A stretch of DNA of 64,000 bases from Nemertoderma westbladi (Eukaryota > Xenacoelomorpha > Nemertodermatida > Nemertodermatidae). This document shows, in pieces, positions 33,391 through 43,290 of this stretch; within the stretch, counting starts at the first letter, position 1, and each line of letters begins with the position of its first letter. The position numbers and the translations under genes were made by a program. Location: assembly GCA_032718475.1 (NCBI GenBank), contig JAUCBJ010000055.1, positions 62,001 through 126,000 on the forward strand, written 5' to 3'. Below the pieces are notes generated by a model that was given only the letters and a program-made list of their open reading frames with translations, did no database searches and had not been told where the DNA came from.

Positions 33391-33716
33391 TTACCTTGAC
33401 TTTCAGAATGGGTGATGACGTTGCTCTTGGCGGTGTAAACTTGTCCCCGCTGTTTGTGCACCTCCCTGAAATGGTCTTGTAGCGCTCGCGCTCCGTGACC
33501 TCTCTCTAATTGCTCGTAGTATCCCCTCGTCTTCTCTTCCGGATGCCTCTTGGTGAAATCCACCAGTATCTCCTTTCCTCCTAACTCCGCCTTTCTCTTC
33601 CTGATCAGTTTTCCCACCATTCCGAACTCTCTCACTCGCTCACCTGTAAGGTGGTGCCTTGCCAAGGCGCAGTACAGATGAGTGATAAGTTTAAGATGGT
33701 CTGTGCAGTTCGACAA
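33387..33716 (-). pseudogene. BEL-A2 3' accessory ORF 1, N-terminal fragment
   Basis: A 109-codon minus frame related to A3 29501-29707 (CALARHHL core, then MVGKLIRKRKAE). It runs on with a helix-prone charged sequence (KRHPEEKTRGYYEQLERGHG) to the inversion breakpoint near 33390. The continuation is at about 44870 on plus. No known domain. Confidence 0.65.
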
Positions 33717-34731
33717 TGGCCTATTTTCTACTTAATTCTGAGTTATAGCCTAAGTTTTCTTACTTAATTCCTAAAGTGCTAAATTGTACCCTAAATTGCA
33801 ATTTTGTCCGTTACTTTAATTATGTTCCAGAATTTTCTTACTACTGTTACCATAATTTGTTAGTTTTCTTATTTTGTTTTAATTTAATTCAATCCTACTA
33901 TGCTACTACCTACTTATTAATGCCAATGGATTACTCTATTTTGTAATCCACATTCTGGCCTACTCTATGGGCTTGTGCAGTACAACAGTATGCGTCGCGT
34001 GGCCTACACAATTTGTCCAGCTGTACTCATACGCCCCCCTCTCGCTTCTCACTACTAACTAATATCTACATTATACATACCCTTCTACCACTAACTCTTA
34101 CTATCCGGTACTACGTACCCTCTTACTAACTTCTAACTAACTTCTACCAACCGGTACTACGTACCCTCTTACTAACCTCTAACTCTATCTAACTAACTAA
34201 CAGTACTACGTACCATCTAACTCTTACTCTCTCTAACTAACTAATGGTACTACGTACCCTCTAAATCTTACTCTCTCTAACTAACTAACTAATGGTACTA
34301 CGTACCCTCTAACTCTTACTCTCTCTAACTAACTAACGGTACTACGTACCCTCTAACTCTTACTCTCTCTAACTAACTAACGGTACGACGTACCCTCTAA
34401 ATCTTACTTTCTCTAACTAACTAACGGTACTACGTACCCTCTAAGTCTTACTCTCTCTAACTAACTAACGGTACTACGTACCCTCTAACTACTAACTCTC
34501 TACCTAACGGTACTACGTACCTTCTAACTACTAACTCTCTACCTAACCGTACTACGTACCTTCTAACTACTAACTAACTAACTAACTTCCATCTGCCTAC
34601 TTACTCTTTCTTTATTTTATTTATTATTTTTATTATTTTTATGTGTGGGAAGGGCGTCTCGCCCTCAATCCCACCCCCCTCAGTCCAAAACTTGGACGAC
34701 TAAACACCACTAAACTTCACTCTAATTCAAC
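33717..34731 (-). repeat. BEL-A2 3' non-coding region with TACGTA minisatellite
   Basis: 33717-34084 has no gene and matches A3 29260-29500 (inverted). 34085-34590 is a tandem array of about a dozen 40-44 bp units containing GGTACTACGTACC with TAACTAACTAAC spacers. 34640-34731 matches the post-integrase segment of A3. Confidence 0.85.
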
Positions 34732-35640
34732 TTAAGGTGCTCCCTCTAGAAGACAGCACTTCCCTACAGCCCTCCTATAGGTTTTATTGTCTTTCGCACC
34801 TATCTTGCCACCTATCCACACTTCTACCGATCGGACTCTTCCATCCTCATCGGAGTAAGTGCCCACAACTCTCACCAACCGCCATTGGTTGTTGATGATG
34901 GTATCGTCAGTGACGATCACAAGATCACCCTTCTTTAGCTCTCTATTCGTGTTCCTCCACTTACTTCTTCTATGTAGTGTGGGCAGATATTCCTCGACCC
35001 ACCTCTTCCAGTACTCTGCGCTTATCGCCTTAGCAACTTTCCAACTCTGTCGGGAGTGTATATCGTCTGGGTCTACACCCCGCATGTCGATTGTCGCTGG
35101 CCTTTCCATTAGAAAGTTACTGGGCGTCAGCACGTCTAATGACTCAGGGTCATCATTTTCTAGATATAGCGGTCTGCTATTAATGATACCCTCACACTTC
35201 GCTAGTACTGTCCTTAGTACGTCCTCCATAACCATGTGGGTGTTCATCAACTTCGTCATCAGACGCTTGGAAATCCTATCCCACTTCACCTGTTGTCTTC
35301 TCATGGCTGCCCTGACTTCTTCCCCTTCCAGGATATCCAAGGCCTCTGCCATCTTGTTCTCCGCCCCCACAAAGTTGGTCCCATTGTCAGAATATATTAC
35401 TGTGATCGTACCACCTTTGCGGTCTCTAAACCTTTCTAGAGCATTAATGAATGCTGATGCGGTTGCATCCTGGGCGAGTTCTATCCCTACCGCCCGCGTG
35501 TTGTTACATACGAATATAATGCTGTAGCGTTTCTCAGTGTGTCGCATCACCTTAAACTTTATTGGCCCGAACATATCCACACCGCAATGCGTAAATGGCG
35601 GGTCATGTTGCCTTACCCTACTCGCCGGTAGTGGTGCCAT
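34732..35640 (-). pseudogene. BEL-A2 integrase core and C-terminal domain, catalytic Glu deleted
   Basis: DDE core with Asp in CGVDMFGP and Asp in YSDNGTNFVG. The segment that should hold GGxWER is missing: after QQVKWD it jumps to a helix (RLMTKLMNTHMVMEDV), so about 15-25 codons including the catalytic Glu are gone. The DUF5641-type end (WKVAKAISAEYWKRWVEEYLP, LKKGDLVIVTDD, CCLLEGAP) is intact. A non-functional integrase. Confidence 0.9.
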
Positions 35641-35667
35641 CTCCTGTATGGCTCGCTCCTTCTTTGC

Positions 35668-36642
35668 TCATCGGCAGGTCTGGCACTGCCCCACTACCGC
35701 CTTTACCTTCTTCCTCAGCTGTTTGACCCAAAAGGTCCTCCGTATCTCCGTGAGGGTTCGGTTGGTACCCCCGTGCAATATCGACTTGTGGGAGTCCCAT
35801 ATAATCTGATGGACTATCGGCGATCCAGTAGGTATGATGATGGGCTTTGGCGGTATTACAATACTGTTGTTATTCAGTACCCTAGAGTTCATTACTAGGA
35901 TCCCGTCATCATTAAGTTGTGGTGATAGCGTGATCAGCTCGCTGTCCCGTCGGAGATGCTGTTGTTTACTGACGCGTTCCACCTCGTCGCCGTAGTTCTT
36001 TCTCTGCTTGTAGCAGATGATTGCCTTGGCCGCTCCTTCCAGATCGATGGTTGTCCTGATTTTTACGTCCTTGCCGACTCCCTTGAGGAAATCCCCAAAG
36101 GCTCTCCAGTAAGCCACTAACTTCTTGGTCTTGTACCAACTAGAGCTGTAGCTAAAGAGTTTGTCCATTGGGTTATCGCACAGTTCTTCCGGTTTCGGTT
36201 GCACGTCCCTTATCTCCCTCACCATTTGACTATATATCTCCTCACCTTCTGAATCTACTCCCTCCTCCTCTAATGCTACTTGTTCTGCGCCCGGGTCCAT
36301 TGGCGGCCAGGCCTCCTTATTGTTCAGAAACTGTGGCCCGTGTTGCCACAATACTTCCTTTTTTAAGAAAGTGTGGCGTGCCACGCTCCTTGATAACAAG
36401 TCCGCTGGGTTCTCGACCGTTGGGCAGTAGTGCCACCTTTCTAGCTCTGTGGTCGCCCTTCTTTCGTCTACCCTATTTGCGACGAATATAGGGTATCTCG
36501 TCCTTTCGTTATGTGGCCAACCAAGCACTACCATGGAATCCGTCCAGTAGTGTGTCTCCACTATGTTGGGAATAGCGTCCATTAAGTAGACTGTGGCCCA
36601 AACTCCTAGCCTCGCAGCTGTCAATTCGAGTTTGGGAACCAA
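35668..36642 (-). pseudogene. BEL-A2 RNase H C-part and integrase zinc domain
   Basis: VPKLELTAARL, HYWTDSMVVLGW and NPADLLSRSV are Pao RNase H motifs. The integrase N-terminal HHCC follows (HGGTNRTLTEIRRTFWVK, then GQCQTC). Frame breaks at both ends separate it from RT and the integrase core. Confidence 0.9.
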
Positions 36643-36702
36643 CGCTGAATCTGGTGGTGTCGACTTTGCCTTGCTGAAGGCGAGCCTGGGCTTGTGTGCC
36701 CC

Positions 36703-37718
36703 CTATCGTTGTACTAAATAGAGTGCCGCTCCGTATGCCTCTAATGACGCATCGGAGAACATGTGCAGATCCAGATTCGTCATGTCCCCATCCGGGAAAT
36801 ACACTTGTGGCATGCTGTATGTTCCCATCTGCTCCAAACTCTCTGTCCATTTACACCACTGTTTCCAGATCTCTTCTGGTACCTCTGCGTCCCACTCGTC
36901 CTTCAATTTGTACACTCTTTTGAGTATCTGTTTTCCTGTGACTAGTAATGGGGATGCTAGGCCTAGGAGATCGTATATCCTCGCTATATACGACACATAG
37001 CCCCTTTTCGTGTGGATGTCTGCGCCCTCCTGGCTTAATTGGTACTTCAGCTCGTCTGTCTCTTTGTTCCACACGATCCCCAGTGCCTTCTGTTGGGACT
37101 CTAAACGTTTGGTCGCCATGTCCTGCCCCTTGGCTGTCGTGGGATTATCCATGGTCGATCCTGGCTTCTCAAGTTTTATCGCCTCGATAAATTCCTCCAA
37201 ACTGGATTGGAATTTGGTTAGGTTAAAGCCGGATCCTTTAAGGATGTCGCGAACCTCGCGCCCTGTGTCCAGTAGCCCCTTAACCATCTTCCCAGACTCC
37301 ATCCCGTCATCTACGTAGAAGCCGCGTTGAATCATATCCACGGCCCTAGCACTGTATTTATCTTCCTTCCCCTCTACTGTATCTCTCACGGCTATAGTCG
37401 TCGTAAACGAAGACGACTTGGCTCCCATATTCTGTACTACCATCTTGTACATCGGTATAGTAGACGGTTCCTCGTCGCCGTCGTACCATAGGAAGCGTTG
37501 GCTGTCTCTATCCTCTTTGTCACACGGCCTTGGTTGAACATGCCTTCTATGTCACAGGTGAAGGCGTGTTTCCCGTTCCTGAATCTAAGTAGGACCTTGA
37601 TCCCTGAGTTGTAGATATTGGGACCCTCCAGCAGATAATAGTTTAGGCATTTGCCGTTTGTTTTAGCCGATGCGTCAACTACCATCCGCAGTTTACCTTT
37701 CTTTGGGTCTAGAGCCAA
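36703..37718 (-). pseudogene. BEL-A2 reverse transcriptase
   Basis: Two overlapping frames: 37718-37437 has LRMVVDASAKTNGKCLN and AFTCDIEGMFNQ (first catalytic Asp); 37452-36703 has RGFYVDDGMES (YVDD box), thumb, and the start of RNase H (HMFSDASLEAYGAALY). A frameshift lies near 37450-37530. The order and motifs are those of Pao-type RT. Confidence 0.9.
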
Positions 37719-37724
37719 AGAGCC

Positions 37725-38726
37725 TTAGAGCAAAAGAAAGCCTTTCTCGACGTACTTCCTAATCGTCCTGTGGATGTACTCATTCTTCTCGGGGCTCCGT
37801 TTTAGTGTCTGCTTCAACTTACAAAGCCTCGTAAGTACCATCCCTCTATTGTCGGGTAGCAGTAGCTTCGGTAGTTTCCATACCATCCCTATGGTATACC
37901 GCCCCTCGTCGCATCTCATCGACTCCTTTACACTCTGTAGAGCCTGCTCGTCTTCTACCGAGGTTCTGACCCCGGTTTCTTTTAGTCCCTCAAAATCCTG
38001 CCTGAGCAGTCTCTTGAGTTGCTCCTCCGCTCCCTCATCCTCCATATCTTGCATAGTTCCCGCAAACATGTAGCCTGATGTCTCCGACATCCTAAAGGGT
38101 ATTTTACTCTTAATTGGGCCGCTCAGCGTCCACCAGAATGGTGTTAGAATCGCCACCGGGTCACACTGCCTGTCTTTGCCGAAGACCATTTGCATTCTCT
38201 CGTGGGCCGTTGGGCAGTCCATTCCTACTATGATGGATACCTTCCTAACTTCCACCTCTGGGATTGAGAAATTGATACTGTCCAGGAATCTGTATTGTTT
38301 GACCTCGATGTTGGTTGGTTGCCTGGCGTTGAAGTTTATCGATTCTATTACCTGGATTGGGTCGATGGTCGCCCCATAGTCACATCCCGGTGCCACCACT
38401 GCTATCGCGCACCGTCCGGTCCTCATCTCCAGGACCTCATCTCTGCTGGAGATGGTTGTTACTGCCATTCTACTTGGCCTCGTTCTCAATCCTATCTCTT
38501 CGGCCACCCAATTCTCGATTAATGTGAAGGCAGCTCCACTATCGACCAGCATCAGTGTGGTCACTGATCGATTGCCTTCTCCAATCACTCGCACTGGTAC
38601 TACCCCGAGTAGTACCATTCCTCTCTTCTTTGCTCCCACGGTGCTCGTTGCCATTGTCTGACCCTTACTTTGACCGAACTTAAACGGCATTTCCTCGCAT
38701 TGTTTAGCTCTATGTCCACTCATCAC
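37725..38726 (-). pseudogene. BEL-A2 aspartic protease and RT N-terminal extension
   Basis: It starts at the second zinc knuckle (MSGHRAKQCEE) and contains the protease active site LMLVDSGAAFTLIENW and GMDCPTAHERM. After a short SETSGYMFAGT it continues into the autonomous RT extension (LKRLLRQDFEGLKETG, GMVWKLPKLLLPDNRG). This is where A1 and A3 switch to the replacement module. It ends with a TAG just before the RT fingers. Confidence 0.9.
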
Positions 38727-39789
38727 ACATCGCGAGCAGATTTAATTTATTCTCGCGTACCTGAACTTCTCTGGGTAGCGCTTGCCAGTACCTGCAGTTC
38801 ATGGTCTGATGAAGTGCATTTGTATGTAGTTGGCATTTGCTCTTTGGGTAGTAGCCATCCTTATACAGTGCGTTACGTATAGCAGTTGAGTTAGTACCAA
38901 AGTCCCCACTATTCTTATTGTTTGGGTTTGGCCTACTGGGCGCGCTGGGGTTGTGTTTATTTGTGTTGTTATTTTTCCCCTGTCCGCTCCATGATGTGGT
39001 CTTACCCCTGGCTACCTGTGGACTGGCAGTCCCCTGCATCGCTGCGTATGGCAGTGACTGTCTGAGCTTTGGCAATGCGTTTGACGCGTTGTGTTCTGGT
39101 TTCGGTCTATGGTAATCAGTCTTTGGTCCTTTTCCCAGGCTATCCTCGCTATAGACTGGGTCCGTTATTAGTTCAGCTTAATAGTTTAAGAAGCTCGACA
39201 TCTCTTCTAAACCCGGTTCCGCACCCTTCCTATCTCGAGTGGAGAAAGCGATCTTTGTCCACTTATTGCGCAGCCAAATCGGTTGTGCCTGCGCTATCGT
39301 AGTGATGTTGTTAGACACGTTGAGTTCGTATGGCGCATCCAGTGTCTTTAGTACGATTAGCGCCTTCTCAACTTTGTTAGCAAATGTCTTTATGCTAACA
39401 GGGTTATCCTGTAGGCTACCTGATGTTATGCCTCTCAGGGTTTGCCGGATGATCTTGGCTGGGTGCCCGTATTCCCTGTCTAACGCCCGCCATGCCGTTG
39501 TGAAGCCACCCTCGATTCCCTGGTATTGCCTCACGATGTCATATGCTGGGCCTCCTATATACACTTGTAGATACTTTAGGCACTCCACCTGCGTCAAATT
39601 CTTTGTTAATATTTTATTACTATACATGCGCCGAAACTGTAGGTATTCTTCAGGCCTACTTCCATCGAATTTGAATGGTTCCACGGGTGGTAGCTCGATC
39701 CTGGTTTTTAATGCATCGATTAATGTGGCCATTCCCATTGCTTGCGCTTCCAATGGGTTCAATGGATGCTGTATAGGATGTTCTTGCAC
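38710..39789 (-). pseudogene. BEL-A2 Gag DUF1759 and first cysteine motif
   Basis: 39789-39178 carries DUF1759 (EPFKFDGSRPEEYLQF onward), closely similar to A3. A stop near 39178 and a frame change separate it from 39075-38710, with the Pro/Ser/Asn linker and CQLHTNALHQTMNC. Confidence 0.88.
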
Positions 39790-40434
39790 CTATTGGGGTA
39801 TATTGTTGATATCGTGATAGGGGAATGTCACCCTGTCCCCCCCCCCCCCCCCCCCCCACCTGTATGTTTGGAACTGGGGTTGATGTTAATATATTGGGGC
39901 CCACGCCTCTATCCGCAATAATTCTCCCCTCCCCTGGGTATATGTTATGTCCCTGCATGCTGTAGTCATACTGCTGTGCTGGTACCGGTATAGGCCTATC
40001 AACTTCTGGCCTACCTGCCGGTATGTACTCCGCGACTTCCGGGTTTAATCCCGTCGTCCGCGCTATCCTATCGCCTACGTTATCTCTCCCAGCATGGCCT
40101 ATAGTATGTGCAGTAAGGCCTACAGTATGTCCTGCAGTCTGTATGTGCCGCTCGGGATCAAAGTTTAATCTTCTCGAATAATCCTCCCCGCGGCTACCAT
40201 AATCTCGATTGGCAGGTATATCCCGTCAGAAAATTTCTCTTCGACCCCCTCCACTACTCTCGTCCTTGTGCCGGTACATTACGTACCCCTCTCTCAGTGC
40301 GTATTGCGCCTTGTCAGGTCGCGTTTCTCCGGGACGACGGCAATCTCCCGAAGTTCGACCCCATTGACTTTCCGTTTCCACCTCGACTACCGACGGCTCT
40401 TTATCCGTCCTCGCTCTCCTGTCGTTCTTGACGA
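39790..40434 (-). pseudogene. BEL-A2 Gag Arg-rich segment and third G run
   Basis: The continuation of the frame that stops at 9905. Read on minus from 40434 it matches A3 25205-25800 and contains a run of 21 G on minus (39837-39857 as C), which disrupts the frame before DUF1759. Confidence 0.85.
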
Positions 40435-40564
40435 CACTTATAGAATTATATTCTCTAAACGCCGTGGATTTTCAAAATTTTATTTTATTCGAATTAACTT
40501 TGTTAAAAGATTACATTAAGTCCTCATTTGTATTACTATATCTATTTGTACGATGATTATTCAA

Positions 40565-40639
40565 GTGGTTCAGTAGCTCAGTCGGTAGAGCGTTGGATAT
40601 TATATGTAGTGTGTATTGAGTTCGAATCCTAGTAGGTGC
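40565..40639 (+). ncRNA. tRNA-like A-box/B-box pair in BEL-E 5' LTR
   Basis: A box TAGCTCAGTCGG at 40574-40585 and B box AGTTCGAATCC at 40619-40629, in element sense about 130 bp from the LTR start. D arm GCTC/GAGC pairs; acceptor and T stems do not, so a functional tRNA is unlikely. Confidence 0.5.
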
Positions 40640-40716
40640 GAATTATTTTTTGTGCAGAGTTCAACTCATTTAAATTGACCGCTACAGATTAATTGCATTT
40701 GCTCGAAGTAAGATTA

Positions 40717-40902
40717 CTACTACTAGGATCGGCGTGCTGCATTGCAGCTGCATTTTTAAGAATGCTGTGCCGGCTTGTCAACAAAATTGCACCGCCACAA
40801 CTCCCTATCACCCATGACATTTGCTAGATCATCCGCATCTTTAAGGCCAGTGTCCTTTAAGATGCGTCTCAAGAAAGTCATGGGCTGTCCACCATGCTTA
40901 TA
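40717..40902 (-). mobile_element. 5'-truncated RTE-like 3' fragment inside BEL-E 5' LTR
   Basis: About 186 bp nearly identical to 2606-2787, again with ACTACTACT at the 3' end. It is flanked by AAGTAAGAT on both sides (about 40708-40716 and 40906-40914). The empty site is visible in the other LTR near 11485-11495. Confidence 0.85.
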
Positions 40903-41056
40903 TGCAAGTAAGATTAACCAATGAGATTGTAGTTATTAGATTGTAACCAATGTCGTGCAAGTTATATATTCGCTGGACCAATAGTTATCTTTAAAAACCT
41001 ATTAGAACTCATAGAACAATCGAGAATTTTCTCGATTGATTGCAGCACAAATTTGC

Positions 41057-41137
41057 TATAAAAGGGTGCGATTTGTTCATTAGTTATCTCTCAGTTATAT
41101 CTATCTTTATATCTCTCAGTATATCTTCTGTAATAAA
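41057..41137 (+). promoter_or_regulatory. BEL-E LTR core promoter and polyadenylation signal
   Basis: TATAAAAG 41057-41064 and AATAAA 41132-41137. Initiation expected about 25-30 bp after the TATA box; not proven. Confidence 0.6.
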
Positions 41138-42433
41138 GTCAGAATTATCGCTAATCTGCCCTTTTTCTATCTGTTTTACTATGCTTCACCACGGTGAACT
41201 CAACTGAGGGACAGGATGGCTGGCTAGACATTGGGCCACAGCAATGAACGAGAACATCTAAGGAATGTAGACAGGAGACAACCCGCAATATCACTCTTAG
41301 TTATTCGCCCATCGCCTGAAAGGTTAGACAGCGTTCGATGCCTTGCTACCTAAGTATAAGACCAAAGATCGAAGGTAGAGGTAGTGACACGCTGTGCGCC
41401 AAAAATTACTTCTAGGAATTGTACTGTTTTAATTCAGGAAAAAACCGCAGTAGACCTTCATACTCCGGTACAAGGCATACACATTGGTAGGGTGCAGCAA
41501 ACTGTACGCCTAACTCTTGCTAAGTGCAGGTGCGTCTGTGACTATTTGTAGTACAACGGTGTCCATTGCATTAGAACTTGTAGGCCAGGAGGGTTACTGT
41601 GTTTTACCTGAATTAGGATTGTACCGTTCAGGCGGTAGGGCAGTTTACGACTAGGCGCAAATAAATTGAGGCTAATTAGGGATACTAACATCTACCGTGT
41701 CCCCGCCGACATCCTGATAGGAAGTTACCAAGCCCACCTAGGTAACCAAAATTCTAGATAGGACGCCAGGCTAGCTATTAGTAACAGTACGCCTACTGTA
41801 GTAAACTAACATTTCTTCTTAGTATTAGGGACCTGGTAAATTAAATTGCCGAATTCTGGGCGTAGTATTAACCTTATGCCTGAATTTGAGTCCTGGAAAT
41901 ACATGAAAGGGGAAGGAGCCTTATCATTCGTGAGTATTGGACCTACAAGTTACAAAATTAGAATATTTGTAAAATGCACACAGTACCCAGTAATTATATA
42001 TATGAAGGAGCAAAACTGATCTTGATGGTTCAGAATTAACACACGCGAGTTAGAAATTATTACACCTCAAAATATATAAAATTAACTTTTGTCCGTACTG
42101 CGCTTTGCCCGCTAGTTAGGCATCTCCAGATCTCTGCACCTAGCTAGCGTCCTTTTCGCCCAACCATATAAATCACACCGCGGCAAAGTATACGAGCCCC
42201 TTAGTCCGTCAGTGAGTCAGCCTGATTTTAGGATTCGCTGCGCGGGATTTTGTTTTATCGAAGTTTGTCTGTTCGTAGACTGTTTTCTGCCTCACCGGTT
42301 ATAAGAGACCGATACTGCAATATATATTCGCTTACTTGGAGTTTACTGTTTTGGTGAGAAGGTCGGATTTATGATTTGATTCACAAACTCTACAGTAGGA
42401 TATTGCAGGTATTGTTACTGTCTCTTCGAATAA

Positions 42434-43290
42434 TAGGAGTATGTGTATTATTTAACATATTTCCTAGAATAGTAGGAGTATGTTTTACTGAACTACGGTT
42501 CGGTAGGACTAAAGTTATTTAAAAAAAAAAAAATTTTGTATTTTGAAGTAAAAGTTTATATTTGATTAGCTAAGTGCTAATATTTTGAAATAAAATTTGA
42601 TTTGAACCGCGTGTAAAATATTTTGGAATTGAATACCGGTGTTTAAAAAGGGTTTAAATACCATATTGTACCGGTACAAAATTCTCGTAAAAGTAAAACC
42701 TAACTCTTTTGTTTTTCAGGATTCAGAGCTCATTTCTAGACTGTAACGAGAGCAAGACCGTGTTTAGCAAGTTTGGGAGATAGATAACCCAACAACTTTG
42801 GTTGGGAAAATCGCACTTCGTCCGCAACGCTGGAAACGGAACGGTTCACGTCCGGTTTGTATCTGGGAATCTGTTTTTCTGGAGAATCATTGGAGTGGGT
42901 GAGTTCGAAAAGTTGCATAAGTAAGTTAGGCATTACCGTATTAGTTAAAATTATTGTGGGTTCCACTGTCTCAAGTATTTATGCATTCCGTATGATTTCT
43001 TTGTTTATTGCTGAATTAGTCCGTATTATTGTATTTAATTTATATTTTGATAACGTATATCGTTATCCGCTTTATTTGTTATAAAATTGGCCGTTAGGCT
43101 AATTTTATTATATACTTATTCCGTGACATTTATTTGCTGTAAAATTGGCCGTTTAGGCTAATTTTATCCATCTGCTATAAAATCGGCCGGTAGGCTAATT
43201 TTATATGACTGTAACTAGTACCGTTTAGATATAAATACGGTAAATTTGATACTTTGACACTCACATTTTACTTGACTTACAACTACCGAA
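42434..43290 (+). promoter_or_regulatory. BEL-E 5' leader with three tandem stem-loops
   Basis: No ORF precedes the gag ATG at 43291. Three 27-28 nt imperfect palindromes lie at 43081-43108, 43140-43166 and 43177-43204, each pairing ATAAAAT.GGCC-type 5' arms with GGCTAATTTTAT 3' arms around a small loop. A repeat of TAGGAGTATG occurs just after the LTR (about 42434 and 42472). Stem-loop clusters in this position often mediate dimerisation or packaging in retroelements; that is inference here. Confidence 0.6.

Larger units (their letters stand above)
40440..42433 (+). repeat. 5' LTR of BEL-E
   Basis: 1994 bp, inverse of 9911-11759. It is preceded by CACTT (TSD) and followed by the leader. A TATA box TATAAAAG at 41057-41064 and AATAAA at 41132-41137 give a compact U3-R layout in sense orientation, leaving a U5 of over 1 kb. 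It contains an RTE 3' fragment absent from the other LTR. Confidence 0.87.

Noticed and set aside
40565-40639. A functional tRNA gene
   Set aside because: Only the D arm pairs; acceptor arm does not pair and the T stem has mismatches. Both copies are inside LTRs.
9911-42433. A giant DNA transposon (Polinton-like) with ~1.9-kb terminal inverted repeats
   Set aside because: The inverted repeats have TATA and polyadenylation signals and sit next to BEL gag and 3' ORFs as LTRs; no Polinton polymerase, protease or capsid genes are present. Insertion plus one inversion explains the inverted order.
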